64,000 nt of DNA, taken from positions 62,001 to 126,000 of the forward strand of contig NZ_JAJVCS010000002.1 of assembly GCF_021395205.1 (NCBI RefSeq), given 5' to 3'. The notes under the pieces are model-generated. The model was not told the DNA's origin. It saw nothing but the letters and a program-made list of their open reading frames with translations, and searched no databases. This document shows positions 34,222-44,167 of this stretch, in pieces. Within the stretch, counting starts at the first letter, position 1. The number at the start of each line of letters is the position of its first letter. Both the position numbers and the translations under genes were made by a program. This stretch comes from Polynucleobacter sp. IMCC 30228. GTDB lineage: Bacteria > Pseudomonadota > Gammaproteobacteria > Burkholderiales > Burkholderiaceae.

Positions 34222-35961
34222 TTAGGCATTAAGGTCGCAGGCCTCGATCATGAGCTGTACTCGGGCTTGTCCCTGATACCGATCCGTTACTAGTCGATAA
34301 GCTAGCCTAACCTTTGCGGGTAGGGTTTGGGTTTGATTAAACCAAACTCCTGTAACGGGTTTGCTTGTTTGCATACCTGATCCACTCTCAATAGTACGTA
34401 ACTGTAAGCGCAGATGCTTTTCTTTCATGAGGCTTTGTTGTAATACCTCAAACTCGCCGTAGAAAATGGGTTGAGGAAAGCCTTGTCCCCAAATTTCACT
34501 GGCTAATAAATCACCGATTTCGGGAGTTAATTCAGCACTTAAAAGCGCGCCATCATGCATACAGCGCTTTTCTAATAAATCAGCAGAGAGCAATTCACCG
34601 GCGACTGTTTGAAACGTTTGGTCAAAGAGCGCAAAATCCGTACTTTTAATCGTAAGGCCAGCAGCCATGGCATGGCCACCAAATTTTAGAATTAAGCCAG
34701 GCTCTCGCTTGGAAACTAAATCGAGGGCATCGCGCAAATGAAAACCGCTTAGCGATCTTCCTGAGCCGCGTAATTCGTCGTTTTCAGCAGGCGCAAATAC
34801 AATTGCCGGCCGATTAAAACGTTCTTTAAGGCGTGAAGCAACAATACCCACGACACCCTGATGCCAAGCAGAATTCCATAAACAAATACTCGAACGTGCA
34901 GCAAAGTCGTGTTGTAATTCTTGCTCAGCCAAATGGGCGAGAGCGGTTTCTTGCATGCCGCTTTCGATCACGCGGCGCTCGCGGTTAATGCGGTCTAGTT
35001 CATTGGCAATCGTTTGCGCTTCTACGGAATCATCAGTGAGTAGGAGGCGAATTCCTAGCGTCATATCGGCTAAGCGGCCAGCAGCATTCAGTCTGGGACC
35101 AAGTGCAAAGCCTAAATCAAAAGCACTGGCTTTCATGGGATCGCGCGCCGCGGCATTAAAAAGAGCAGTAATACCCAGTTGGCAATTGCCATTTTGCATC
35201 CGGCGTAAACCATTGGCTACTAAGATGCGGTTATTGCGATCGAGTTGAGCGACATCCGCTACTGTGCCTAGGGCAACCAAATCGAGGAGGTTCTCAATTT
35301 TAGGTTGGTTAGCTTGGGTAAAGTGATCACGTGCACGTAGCTCTGCACGCAGGGCAATTAAAAGATAAAACATCACACCTACCCCGGCAAGAGCCTTACT
35401 GGGGAAAGGGCAGCCAGTTTGATTTGGATTCACAATTGCCAATGCTTTAGGCACTTGTGCAGCTGGCAAATGGTGATCGGTAATGATGACTTCCATTCCT
35501 AGCTCACGCGCACGGTTGACCCCAGCTTCACTAGCGATACCGTTATCGACTGTAATTAAAAACTCGGGACGCGGAATTTGTTGGGCAGCGAGCTCAACCA
35601 CTTCTGGCGTTAGCCCATAACCCATCGTAAAGCGATTAGGCACTAAAAAACTTACTGGTGATGCAGGACTTAACATTTTCAAACCGCGTAGAGCAACAGC
35701 ACAAGCCGTAGCGCCATCGCAATCGTAATCGGCAACAACTAGAATAGGGCGTTTTTGTAACAGGATATCGGCCAATATTGAAGCAGTACTGAGACAATTT
35801 TTTAGCTCTTTAGGCGCAATCAGTTCTTTTAAATCGAGCGACAGTAGATTGGGATTTTCAATACCGCGCGCTGCATAGAGTTTTGCGAGTAGCGGATGTA
35901 AACCACTTTGCGCTAACCAAGTGGCAGTTCGTTCGGAAAAGGCTCGAGGGATAAAGCGCAT
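34222..35961 (-). CDS. recJ: Single-stranded-DNA-specific exonuclease RecJ
   Basis: 5'-3' exonuclease of 579 residues used in recombination and mismatch repair. DHH-family motifs: VVADYDCDGATA, TVDNGIASEAG and ITDHHLPAA (DHH), with the DHHA1 motif GGHAMAAGL in the second half. Its ATG overlaps the stop of the upstream rpfE-like gene by one base. All metal-binding aspartates and histidines expected by eye are present. Confidence 0.93.
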   Translation of the reverse strand: MRFIPRAFSERTATWLAQSGLHPLLAKLYAARGIENPNLLSLDLKELIAPKELKNCLSTASILADILLQKRPILVVADYDCDGATACAVALRGLKMLSPASPVSFLVPNRFTMGYGLTPEVVELAAQQIPRPEFLITVDNGIASEAGVNRARELGMEVIITDHHLPAAQVPKALAIVNPNQTGCPFPSKALAGVGVMFYLLIALRAELRARDHFTQANQPKIENLLDLVALGTVADVAQLDRNNRILVANGLRRMQNGNCQLGITALFNAAARDPMKASAFDLGFALGPRLNAAGRLADMTLGIRLLLTDDSVEAQTIANELDRINRERRVIESGMQETALAHLAEQELQHDFAARSSICLWNSAWHQGVVGIVASRLKERFNRPAIVFAPAENDELRGSGRSLSGFHLRDALDLVSKREPGLILKFGGHAMAAGLTIKSTDFALFDQTFQTVAGELLSADLLEKRCMHDGALLSAELTPEIGDLLASEIWGQGFPQPIFYGEFEVLQQSLMKEKHLRLQLRTIESGSGMQTSKPVTGVWFNQTQTLPAKVRLAYRLVTDRYQGQARVQLMIEACDLNA

Positions 35962-37013
35962 TAAGAGTTTGATTCAAGCAGGTCTTGCCAAGACGGCGGA
36001 GTATACGTCTGCCAAAATAAGAGTGAGCGTAATAGGCTGCCGAAACCTTTGGTAGGAAGTAAATCAGCGCGCGTAATGGTGCGTTGCCGTGGTTCGGCGC
36101 TCGGGAAATCAATTACGATCAATTCATCTAATTGTCCGGCAAGTAATGCCGTACTAAGTTGGGGCCAAATTTCAGCGGGTTTATTTAGCCACGCAAATGC
36201 ACCGATAAACGGGTTATTAGGTTGAGCAAAATCGATTGTCGACGAGGGCTTATCGGCCATACTAGGTTTATTTAAATAGCGTGCAAGACCCGTTAATAAA
36301 AGATGATCGCCAATAAGGGCAGTTGCCTCTTGAATTGCCGGTGGTACGTGAACATCAGCTAAGGCGCCAATGCCACTAAGCCAAATAGAATTGACCCGAG
36401 GCAAGCCTTGTTCTTCACGCGCGTCGTTTGTGGAATCAATATGCCAGAGCATTTGGATTTCATTTTGGAGTTTGCGCCAGCGCTTAGCTACCCCTTCTAA
36501 GGAAGTATCGCGTGGTGACCACCAGTCGATATTGCGGCCATGGGCCTGATCCGTACTATGGGTATTGAGGGTAGCAAACTCGGTCACTGCTAAGCCAAGT
36601 TCTACGAACCAATACGCATGGTGAGGGTTAATTGGCGTAGTGCCAAAATCTTCAGCTAACAAGGGTTTGGCGGCAGTAAATAAAGCTGATCCATCAGCTG
36701 GGCTAAGCGCTAAGAGGGCTGGGTTCGTAAGGATCAAATGATCGCGGGTCGCATGCAAATGAATGGCTTGTAGGCAAGCAAAGACCCGATTTTTTACTTG
36801 CTCTTGGGGTAGACCAAGACCCAGCATCAGAATGGGGGCTAGTGGCAAAGCTTGCTTAGGATGAGCGTAAGCCAGCAAAAAACGTTCGTGTGGTAAGCCC
36901 ACAGGCGGCTCTATGGCTGTGTCAGCAAGGGCATCTTCGCCTGCTAGCATCAGGGTAAAGCGGCGCAAGGGGGTTTCCAAGGAACGAGTCATTCCCTTGA
37001 TTTTATGGGGCAT
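35961..37013 (-). CDS. RpfE-like conserved protein upstream of recJ
   Basis: Cytoplasmic protein of 350 residues without signal peptide or membrane segments. It resembles the conserved protein found directly upstream of recJ in beta- and gammaproteobacteria, called RpfE in the Xanthomonas rpf region, where lysS, prfB and recJ are also close by. Function is not settled; some members show similarity to cofactor-independent phosphoglycerate mutases. Segments WWSPRDTS and the C-terminal ITRADLLPTKGFGSLLRS look conserved. The start may be ATG 37,013 or ATG 36,992, the latter directly after AAGGGA. It overlaps recJ by one base. Confidence 0.65.
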   Translation of the reverse strand: MPHKIKGMTRSLETPLRRFTLMLAGEDALADTAIEPPVGLPHERFLLAYAHPKQALPLAPILMLGLGLPQEQVKNRVFACLQAIHLHATRDHLILTNPALLALSPADGSALFTAAKPLLAEDFGTTPINPHHAYWFVELGLAVTEFATLNTHSTDQAHGRNIDWWSPRDTSLEGVAKRWRKLQNEIQMLWHIDSTNDAREEQGLPRVNSIWLSGIGALADVHVPPAIQEATALIGDHLLLTGLARYLNKPSMADKPSSTIDFAQPNNPFIGAFAWLNKPAEIWPQLSTALLAGQLDELIVIDFPSAEPRQRTITRADLLPTKGFGSLLRSLLFWQTYTPPSWQDLLESNS

Positions 37014-37060
37014 TTAGTAATTCCTGCATAGTGTTGTGCTGAATTCACTAAACTGATGGT

Positions 37061-38323
37061 ATGAAGACACTTCCAATTGAGTTAGAAATTGGCTTACGCT
37101 ATACCCGGTCGAAGCGCCGCAAGGCCGTGGGTAAGCAAGATGGATTTTTATCGTTTATTTCCGCCATTTCAACCGCGGGCATTGCTTTAGGGGTTGCTTC
37201 ACTTATCGTGGTTTTATCAGTGATGAATGGTTTTCAAAAAGATGTGCGTGATCGCATGCTTTCGGTCTTATCCCATATTGAAATTACCACTGCGGATAGC
37301 ATGGGCGACTGGCAGTCCTTGGCAAAGAAAGTCGCGACCCAAGCCCATGTGGTTGGAGTAGCGCCGATGGTGACGTCCCAAGGTTTACTCAGTCGGGGCG
37401 GCACGATGCGCGGCGTAGCCTTACGCGGCGTATTACCCTCTGAAGAAGGTCAAGTAAGCGATATACCGAAGCAATTTGTTGCCGGCAGTATTGATAACTT
37501 ACAAGCAGGATCTTTTGGTGTGGTGCTTGGTGCTGAGCTGGCTAATATGCTCGGTGCTCGTATGGGTGACCGAGTGAATTTAATTGTGCCCGAGGGCGAT
37601 TTAACCCCTGCTGGAGTCATGCCGCGCATGCGTTCCTTGCAAGTGGTTGGTATTGTTGATAGTGGCCATTATGAATACGATAGTTCCTTAGCGATCTTGC
37701 ATTGGCAAGATGCCGCAGCTTTACTGCGTTTAAATAACCCATCGGGCCTGCGCGTGAAGGTCGATGACATGCAACGGGCGCCGGAAATTGCACAGCAACT
37801 CTCGGCACTATTACCTCAGGCTTTATGGGTCACCGACTGGTCTCGCTCGAATCGCAATTGGTTTGCCGCAGTACAAACCGAAAAGAAAATGATGTTCATT
37901 ATTCTCACTTTGATAATTGCCGTAGCAACCTTTAATTTAGTTTCTACATTAGTGATGACAGTGAATCAAAAGCAAGCTGATATTGCAATTTTGCGCACCA
38001 TGGGCGCTAGTCCTGGTTTAATTCAGCGCATTTTTCTAATTCAAGGTTTAGCGATTGGTTTAATGGGTTCTTTGGCAGGAGTGGGCTTAGGCTTATTAAT
38101 TGCTCTCAATATTGATGTCATCGTCCCAACCATTGAAGCCATCTTTCGGGTGCGTTTCTTACCGCGTGATGTGTATTTTATTAGCGAACTTCCTTCTGAT
38201 GTGCGCTTAAGTGATGTCTTAACCGTCGGCTTAATGTCATTTGGCTTATCGATTTTGGCGACCCTTTACCCCAGTAGACGCGCTGCTAAAGTGCAACCCG
38301 CCGAGGCTTTGCGCTATGAATAA
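37061..38323 (+). CDS. lolC: Lipoprotein-releasing ABC transporter permease LolC/LolE
   Basis: Inner-membrane permease of 420 residues that helps lift outer-membrane lipoproteins off the inner membrane to LolA. Four helices (about 30-55, 270-300, 320-345, 380-405) flank a large periplasmic domain. The family start [15 protein letters not shown] and the FtsX-like C-terminal domain with [16 protein letters not shown] are clear. Only one LolC/E-type gene is present, so the complex may contain two copies of this subunit. It overlaps lolD by eight bases. Confidence 0.92.
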   Translation: MKTLPIELEIGLRYTRSKRRKAVGKQDGFLSFISAISTAGIALGVASLIVVLSVMNGFQKDVRDRMLSVLSHIEITTADSMGDWQSLAKKVATQAHVVGVAPMVTSQGLLSRGGTMRGVALRGVLPSEEGQVSDIPKQFVAGSIDNLQAGSFGVVLGAELANMLGARMGDRVNLIVPEGDLTPAGVMPRMRSLQVVGIVDSGHYEYDSSLAILHWQDAAALLRLNNPSGLRVKVDDMQRAPEIAQQLSALLPQALWVTDWSRSNRNWFAAVQTEKKMMFIILTLIIAVATFNLVSTLVMTVNQKQADIAILRTMGASPGLIQRIFLIQGLAIGLMGSLAGVGLGLLIALNIDVIVPTIEAIFRVRFLPRDVYFISELPSDVRLSDVLTVGLMSFGLSILATLYPSRRAAKVQPAEALRYE

Positions 38324-39002
38324 GATCATTACTGCACATGGCCTAGCTAAAACCTATGGCAAGGGACCAACTGCAGTTGAGGTGTTGAAGAATGTTGATT
38401 TAGCGGTGAATGCCGCTGAGAAAGTGGCAATTGTGGGTTCTTCTGGTTCGGGTAAAAGTACCTTGTTGCATTTATTGGGTGGCTTAGACAACCCAAGTGC
38501 TGGCGAAGTGATGTTAGTGGGCGAGAATATAAAACAGCTTTCAGTTGAAAAAATCGATCGCTTGCGTAATCAAAGTTTAGGATTTATTTATCAATTTCAT
38601 CATCTATTAGATGAATTTACTGCCCTTGAAAATGTTGCCTTACCACTACGTATACGTGGTCTCTCTCAAGAGGAGTCGCTAGAACGAGCCCGTGAACTTT
38701 TACACGCAGTCGGTTTAAAAGCCCGCGAGCGTCATACCCCAGGTGAATTATCAGGCGGTGAGCGCCAACGCGTTGCAGTTGCGCGTGCTTTAGTTGGTAA
38801 CCCCGCTTGCGTTTTAGCTGACGAACCAACTGGTAATTTAGATACTGAAACTGCTGACGCTGTGTTTGATCTGATGCTTGATGTCGCGCGTGAAAAAAAT
38901 ACCGCTTTTGTGATTGTTACCCATGATCCATTGCGCGCGAAACGGTGCGATCGTATTTTGCGTTTAGATCACGGAATTTTGCAGCCCTATGTGGCTCGAT
39001 AG
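38316..39002 (+). CDS. lolD: Lipoprotein-releasing ABC transporter ATPase LolD
   Basis: ATPase of 228 residues. Walker [10 protein letters not shown], signature [15 protein letters not shown], Walker [12 protein letters not shown] and the LolD-type segment [19 protein letters not shown] chose ATG 38,316, which begins [10 protein letters not shown] and overlaps the end of lolC. A longer upstream extension of the frame lies inside lolC and is not credible. It overlaps tatD by 14 bases. Confidence 0.93.
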   Translation: MNKIITAHGLAKTYGKGPTAVEVLKNVDLAVNAAEKVAIVGSSGSGKSTLLHLLGGLDNPSAGEVMLVGENIKQLSVEKIDRLRNQSLGFIYQFHHLLDEFTALENVALPLRIRGLSQEESLERARELLHAVGLKARERHTPGELSGGERQRVAVARALVGNPACVLADEPTGNLDTETADAVFDLMLDVAREKNTAFVIVTHDPLRAKRCDRILRLDHGILQPYVAR

Positions 39003-39822
39003 TCATTGTCATTTAGACGCACCTGAATTTTCGGCACGCCTACCTTTAGTAGTTGAGGCGGCAGCAAAAAATTCAGTAAGCGCCATTCTTGTTCCTGCAG
39101 TGGAGGTAGCTGATTTTGCGATAGCGCGCGAGTTAGCGCATCAATACGCAGAAGTTATTCCTGGACTCGTCTATACCTTAGGAATCCACCCTTTATATAT
39201 AGGGCGTGCGCAAGATACCGATCTTACAGTGCTAGCAACTGCTGTAGAAAAAGCACTGGATGACCCCCGTTTTGTAGGCATTGGTGAAATTGGTCTTGAT
39301 TATTTTGTGGAAGGACTTGACCCCAAGCGCCAAGCTTTTTTCTTTGAGGCGCAACTTGATTTAGCGCAGCAATTGAATCTGCCCGTAATCATGCATGTAC
39401 GCCGCTCGCAAGACGCGATTTTGAAAGCCTTGCGGCAAAGAAAAATTACGGGCGGCATAGCCCATGCCTTTAATGGCAGCTTTCAGCAAGCTGAACAGTT
39501 TTTAGATCTAGGCTTTAAGTTAGGCTTTGGTGGTGCAGCGACTTATCCACGGGCCTTACAAATTCGGCGCTTGGTGAGTGATTTACCCATTAGTGCGATA
39601 GTGATTGAAACCGATGCCCCCGATATACCACCAGCATGGTTAAGGGATGAGGGGATTCATGATAACGAACCGGCTTTTTTACCGCGTATTGCCAAGGAAC
39701 TAGCGGAACTGCGTAACTTAGAGCCAGCCGTGTTTGCTCAAGCCGTTTGGCAAAACGCTGCTGAAGCATTGCCGCGCTGGGCGCCTTTACTGAGCTCACC
39801 CCATTTTCCTAAAGTAGTTTAG
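38989..39822 (+). CDS. tatD: TatD-family metal-dependent DNase/hydrolase
   Basis: TIM-barrel amidohydrolase-type protein of 277 residues. Metal ligands are visible in DSHCHLD at the start, IGEIGLDYF (Glu), PVIMHVRRS (His), AHAFNGS and IETDAPDIP (Asp). TatD proteins have 3'-5' exonuclease activity on DNA or RNA. It overlaps lolD and is directly followed by comEC. The TatD/YcfH branch cannot be separated by eye. Confidence 0.88.
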   Translation: MWLDSHCHLDAPEFSARLPLVVEAAAKNSVSAILVPAVEVADFAIARELAHQYAEVIPGLVYTLGIHPLYIGRAQDTDLTVLATAVEKALDDPRFVGIGEIGLDYFVEGLDPKRQAFFFEAQLDLAQQLNLPVIMHVRRSQDAILKALRQRKITGGIAHAFNGSFQQAEQFLDLGFKLGFGGAATYPRALQIRRLVSDLPISAIVIETDAPDIPPAWLRDEGIHDNEPAFLPRIAKELAELRNLEPAVFAQAVWQNAAEALPRWAPLLSSPHFPKVV

Positions 39823-42303
39823 ATGTTGCGTTATGGTATAGCGGCGTGGATCGCCGGGGGATCTGCCGTATTATTTTTTTCAAACTTACCACGCTTCTTC
39901 GAGCTCGGTTTGGCTGTACTTATCTTCATACTAGCTATTGCCTGGAAATTCACTACTAATCGGCGGGTGGTGGGTATTGTCTTATTATTTTTATTAGGAT
40001 GTGCTTGCTCGACTTGGTTTGTACAGCAGCGTTTAAGTACTGAACTACCGACGCAATATGAAGGGATTGACTTGTGGGTGGAGGGCTATGTAGATGCCCT
40101 ACCGCAAGGGGATGAAAAGGGTGCACGCTTTTCTTTTGTGATTGAGCGTTATCTCAAGGCTGAATTGAACGCATTATCACTGCCCCGTAAAGTGTATTTA
40201 AGTTGGCAATCACCTTGGCGAAGTCAACAAGCTATTCCAGTAATAAAGCCAGGCCAAGTATGGCAATTACAGATTAAATTAAAACGTCCGCATGGCAGTT
40301 TGAATTTGCACGGCTTTGATTTTGAACGGTGGTTATTTCAGTACGGATATCGTGCCAGTGGTTCAGTACGATCGGGTGAGTTGTTAATCGAAAAGACTGC
40401 CACACTACCTTGGTCTTTTTTTACGATGATTGAGCGGCAGCGGTGGCACTTGCGGGATAAAATTCAACGCTTAATAAACGCCAATGCCCCTTATCGTGGG
40501 GTATTGATTGCCCTAGTGTTAGGTGATCAAAATGCCATTCCTCAAGCTGACTGGAAAGTATTTAATGCCACTGGTATTGGTCACTTAATCAGCATTTCAG
40601 GCTTACACGTCACCATGATTGCTGGTTTAGGGGCAGCTCTTGCAGGGCAGTTATGGCGAAGAGGTGCTTTGCCTTTATGGTGCCCAATACCTCAGGTTAC
40701 TGCCCTAGCAGGTTTGCTTAGTGCTTTTGCTTATGCTTGGTTAGCCGGTTTTCAAATTCCTGCCCAAAGGACGATGTATATGGTTGGAGTAGTGGCAGCC
40801 GCAGTATGGTCTGGCAGAATTCCACGTGCATTTGATATTTGGTGGTGGGCCTTGGCATTGGTTTTCTTGATAGATCCAATGGCGCCATACACCCCAGGTT
40901 TTTGGCTCTCATTTGGCGCGGTTGCTGCTATTTTGTATTCAATGGGTGACTCAGCAGGCTTACTGGGTATTCCAACTGGCAAAGAATTAGAGTCGGCTTG
41001 GCGTACCCGGGCACTCATTGCTTTGCGTGAGGCTTGTCGGGTACAAGCAGTTGTGACCATTGCCTTACTGCCATTTACCTTGTATTGGTTTTATCAAACA
41101 TCCGTAGTTTCGCCACTGGCAAATGCTTTAGCAATTCCTTTAATTAGTTACGTAGTGACGCCACTTGCTTTAAGTGGCGCTTTTTTACCCGAGTGGCTCG
41201 GTAAACCTTGTTTAATTTTGGCGCATAGCTGTATGGAGTGGATAGGCTACGTATTAACTTGGCTAGCATCATTATCATGGGCGGTTGCTTGGTCGCATCA
41301 ACCCACAATTTGGGCAGGTGTTTTGTCGGTGCTTGGCATTGCGCTAGCAATTCGCCCTGGAACACTTCAGGTGCGTTGGCGTTCGCGTTGTCTCGGGCTA
41401 ATACTGTGCACCACTTTATTTTGGCGAAATTCCGTAGGTTTAATGCCGGGCGAGTTTAGGGCAAGCGTTTTTGATATTGGCCAAGGTACCGCTGTTTTAA
41501 TTGAGACTGCCACGCGGCGTTTACTCTACGATGCGGGACCCATTCAAGGAAAACGCAATGATGCAGGGGCACAAATCTTATTACCCTACTTTCGTGGTGC
41601 AGGTATCACTGAGATTGATCGTTTGGTAATTAGTCACAGCGATAGCGATCACGTGGGCGGGGTAGGTACTTTACTGAAGAGCATCCAGTTCAATTCATTT
41701 ATGGGCTCACTGCCGGCGCATAACTCGGTATTTAAACAAATTCAAGCAGCTCAGGTTGTTAGCTTACCTTGTCGATATGGACAATATTGGCAGTGGGATG
41801 AGGTCGAGTTTCGCATTTGGCACCCTAGTGAGCTAAGTAGTTTCGCTGCTAGCCAATATACGGGCAAACCAAACGAAATGAGCTGTGTTTTAGAAGTGCG
41901 CAATGCGCAGGCCTCGCTTTGGCTCACTGGTGATGTTGAGAAGCAGGGCGAAGCGGCAATTGTTACGCGTTTAAAACAACCCGAATTTGCTGGCTTCAAT
42001 ATAGCTGCGCTTGCTAATCATGAGCTTATTTTTATGGCGCCTCATCATGGCAGTAAAACTTCTTCCTCACTTGACTTACTAAGACTATTAAGTCCCGATG
42101 CTGCATTTGCTCAAAACGGTTATCGCAATCGCTACGGCCATCCACATCCTTTAGTTAGCGCTAGATACCAAGCATTAGATATTCCTCTAACAAATACACC
42201 TTTAACTGGGATGCAAACTTGGGTCGCACGCCGCAATCAATTAGAGACATATTTTATGCGTAATAAAGTACGCCGGCTTTGGCATGATCAAGCGCCAACC
42301 TAA
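39823..42303 (+). CDS. comEC: ComEC/Rec2-type DNA uptake channel
   Basis: Inner-membrane protein of 826 residues that imports single-stranded DNA during natural transformation. An N-terminal DUF4131/OB-like region is followed by the Competence domain (GHLISISGLHVTM at about 255) with many helices. A C-terminal metallo-beta-lactamase domain has SHSDSDHVGG and APHHGS; these metal residues are intact. ATG 39,823 comes directly after the tatD stop. Presence of a full-length gene suggests the organism is, or was, competent. No other competence genes are in the window. Confidence 0.92.
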   Translation: MLRYGIAAWIAGGSAVLFFSNLPRFFELGLAVLIFILAIAWKFTTNRRVVGIVLLFLLGCACSTWFVQQRLSTELPTQYEGIDLWVEGYVDALPQGDEKGARFSFVIERYLKAELNALSLPRKVYLSWQSPWRSQQAIPVIKPGQVWQLQIKLKRPHGSLNLHGFDFERWLFQYGYRASGSVRSGELLIEKTATLPWSFFTMIERQRWHLRDKIQRLINANAPYRGVLIALVLGDQNAIPQADWKVFNATGIGHLISISGLHVTMIAGLGAALAGQLWRRGALPLWCPIPQVTALAGLLSAFAYAWLAGFQIPAQRTMYMVGVVAAAVWSGRIPRAFDIWWWALALVFLIDPMAPYTPGFWLSFGAVAAILYSMGDSAGLLGIPTGKELESAWRTRALIALREACRVQAVVTIALLPFTLYWFYQTSVVSPLANALAIPLISYVVTPLALSGAFLPEWLGKPCLILAHSCMEWIGYVLTWLASLSWAVAWSHQPTIWAGVLSVLGIALAIRPGTLQVRWRSRCLGLILCTTLFWRNSVGLMPGEFRASVFDIGQGTAVLIETATRRLLYDAGPIQGKRNDAGAQILLPYFRGAGITEIDRLVISHSDSDHVGGVGTLLKSIQFNSFMGSLPAHNSVFKQIQAAQVVSLPCRYGQYWQWDEVEFRIWHPSELSSFAASQYTGKPNEMSCVLEVRNAQASLWLTGDVEKQGEAAIVTRLKQPEFAGFNIAALANHELIFMAPHHGSKTSSSLDLLRLLSPDAAFAQNGYRNRYGHPHPLVSARYQALDIPLTNTPLTGMQTWVARRNQLETYFMRNKVRRLWHDQAPT

Positions 42304-42992
42304 GCAATCAGAGTCTTTAATAGGGGTAAGCCAGCGACATATCCTTCAAGCACATCCCCTTTTTTTACTGCAGCTACACCGGCAGGCGTGCCAGAAAAAA
42401 TTAAATCACCTGGTTCAAGTGCAAATAAGGTTGATAGATAGGCAATTGTGTCAGGCACATTCCAAATCATCATGGCTAAGTCACCTTCTTGTTTAATCAC
42501 GCCATTGACTTTGAGATTAATCAATCCTTTAGCAGGATGACCGCATTGACTTACTGGAACGAGATTTGAGCAGGGCGCTGATTCATCAAAGGCTTTACCG
42601 GTATCCCAAGGGCGGCCCATTTTTTTTGCCTCACCTTGTAAATCGCGGCGCGTCATATCAAGACCCACGCCATAACCCCACACATGCTTAAGTGCATCAG
42701 CAGGTGCAATATTAGAGCCACCAATACCAATAGCTACGACCATTTCAATTTCGTGATGCAGATCTTGCGTTAAAGAAGGGTATTTCATGTCTTTGCCGTC
42801 AGTCACAATTGAGGTGGCTGGCTTCATAAAAAAGAAGGGCGGTTCACGATCAGGATCATGGCCCATTTCACGTGCGTGATCGGCGTAGTTACGCCCTACA
42901 CAATAGATCCGGTTCACAGGAAAGCGGCGGGTATCACCTTCAACTGCAATGGAATTGATTTTTGGGGCGGCAATGACAAATTCGGTACTCAT
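42300..42992 (-). CDS. Fumarylacetoacetate hydrolase (FAH) family protein
   Basis: Enzyme of 230 residues in the FAH superfamily, of the short type like fumarylpyruvate hydrolase. Motifs: NRIYCVGRNYADHAREMG, DLHHEIEMVVAIG (metal-binding Glu pair), GYGVGLDMTRRDLQ and FSGTPAGVAAVKKGD. Such enzymes split C-C bonds of dioxo acids from aromatic breakdown or decarboxylate oxaloacetate. It is divergent from a Bug receptor, and its end overlaps comEC by four bases. The exact substrate is unknown. Confidence 0.85.
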   Translation of the reverse strand: MSTEFVIAAPKINSIAVEGDTRRFPVNRIYCVGRNYADHAREMGHDPDREPPFFFMKPATSIVTDGKDMKYPSLTQDLHHEIEMVVAIGIGGSNIAPADALKHVWGYGVGLDMTRRDLQGEAKKMGRPWDTGKAFDESAPCSNLVPVSQCGHPAKGLINLKVNGVIKQEGDLAMMIWNVPDTIAYLSTLFALEPGDLIFSGTPAGVAAVKKGDVLEGYVAGLPLLKTLIA

Positions 42993-43114
42993 GACAATCC
43001 TTTCGGGGGGTAAAGAGGTAAATTGCTAGCTACTATAGCATCAGATAAAGGGCCAAAATTCAATGCTAGAATCAAATTCAAATATTATAAAAAATAAATT
43101 AATTGGAGAGAGTC

Positions 43115-44101
43115 TTGGCGAATCCTTTTTCACGCTTTTTAGTTAGCTGGATTTTTATTGTTGGCACCATTTTTGTGCCGTTATCGGCACAGGCGCAAGC
43201 TGATTATCCCAATAAGCCAATTCGGCTCATTATTGGTTTTCCACCTGGGGGCTCTACTGATATTGTTGGGCGAATCGTAGCGCAGAAGCTAGGAGAGCGC
43301 CTTGGCCAGACGATAGTTGTTGAAAATCGGGCTGGAGCAGGCGGCACGATTGGTGCAGAGTTGGCTGCCAAAGCAGCGCCTGACGGGTATACACTAACGA
43401 TCGGCACTACCAGCACTCATGCAGTAGCTGCAGGGGCTTATTCGAAGTTACCGTATGACCCTGTTAAGGGTTTTATGCCCATTTCTTTGGTAGCGGTAAC
43501 ACCCTATTTATTAGTAGTGAATCCCAAAGTGCCCGCAAATAATTTGGCAGAGTTAGTAGCTTTAGCCAAAAGCCAACCTGGCAAACTCAATTATGCTTCA
43601 GCCGGCAATGGCTCAACCACCCATTTAGCGATGGAAATGTTAAATGATGTGGCGGGCATTAAAGTGGTGCATGTTCCTTATAAAGGAAATGCCCAAGCCG
43701 ATTTAGCAATTCTGTCGAATGAAGTTCAGGTATTGTTTGGTTCAATGCCTGCTTTATTACAAAATGCTAAAGCAGATAAAGTCAGGCCTTTGGCAGTAGG
43801 TAGTGCTAAGCGCTCAGTTGCCTTACCAAATGTACCTACGGTTGCTGAAAGCGGGTACCCCGGCTTTGAGGCGGCACTTTGGTTGGGAGTTTTAGCTCCG
43901 GCTGGCACCCCTAAGCCAATTATTGAGCGATTAAACAAAGAGTTGGTCAGTATTGTGGCTACGCCTGATTTTAAAGTGCTGATGGAGAAGAATGGTGCAG
44001 AACCCATCAGTAATTCGCCCGATCAATTTGGCAGCATGATACGTGCTGAAGTAGAGCGGTATAGCAAAGTTGTTAAAAATATCGGCCTTAAATTAGACTA
44101 A
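43115..44101 (+). CDS. Bug-family (TTT) extracytoplasmic solute receptor
   Basis: Periplasmic receptor of 328 residues. I chose TTG 43,115 because GGAGAG lies about six bases upstream and a signal peptide (ending AQAQ) follows; TTG 43,103 is the longer option and overlaps that ribosome site. Motifs: GFPPGGSTDIVGRIVAQKL, ENRAGAGGTIGAELAAKAAPDGYT and HVPYKGNAQADLAILSNEVQV. It is divergent from the FAH-family gene and may serve the same acid pathway. Confidence 0.9.
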   Translation: MANPFSRFLVSWIFIVGTIFVPLSAQAQADYPNKPIRLIIGFPPGGSTDIVGRIVAQKLGERLGQTIVVENRAGAGGTIGAELAAKAAPDGYTLTIGTTSTHAVAAGAYSKLPYDPVKGFMPISLVAVTPYLLVVNPKVPANNLAELVALAKSQPGKLNYASAGNGSTTHLAMEMLNDVAGIKVVHVPYKGNAQADLAILSNEVQVLFGSMPALLQNAKADKVRPLAVGSAKRSVALPNVPTVAESGYPGFEAALWLGVLAPAGTPKPIIERLNKELVSIVATPDFKVLMEKNGAEPISNSPDQFGSMIRAEVERYSKVVKNIGLKLD

Positions 44102-44167
44102 GTAAAGACCAAAAATAGTGCAAAATAGCGTGATTCATTTTATCCACCAACAGTAGAAAGTAAGACC

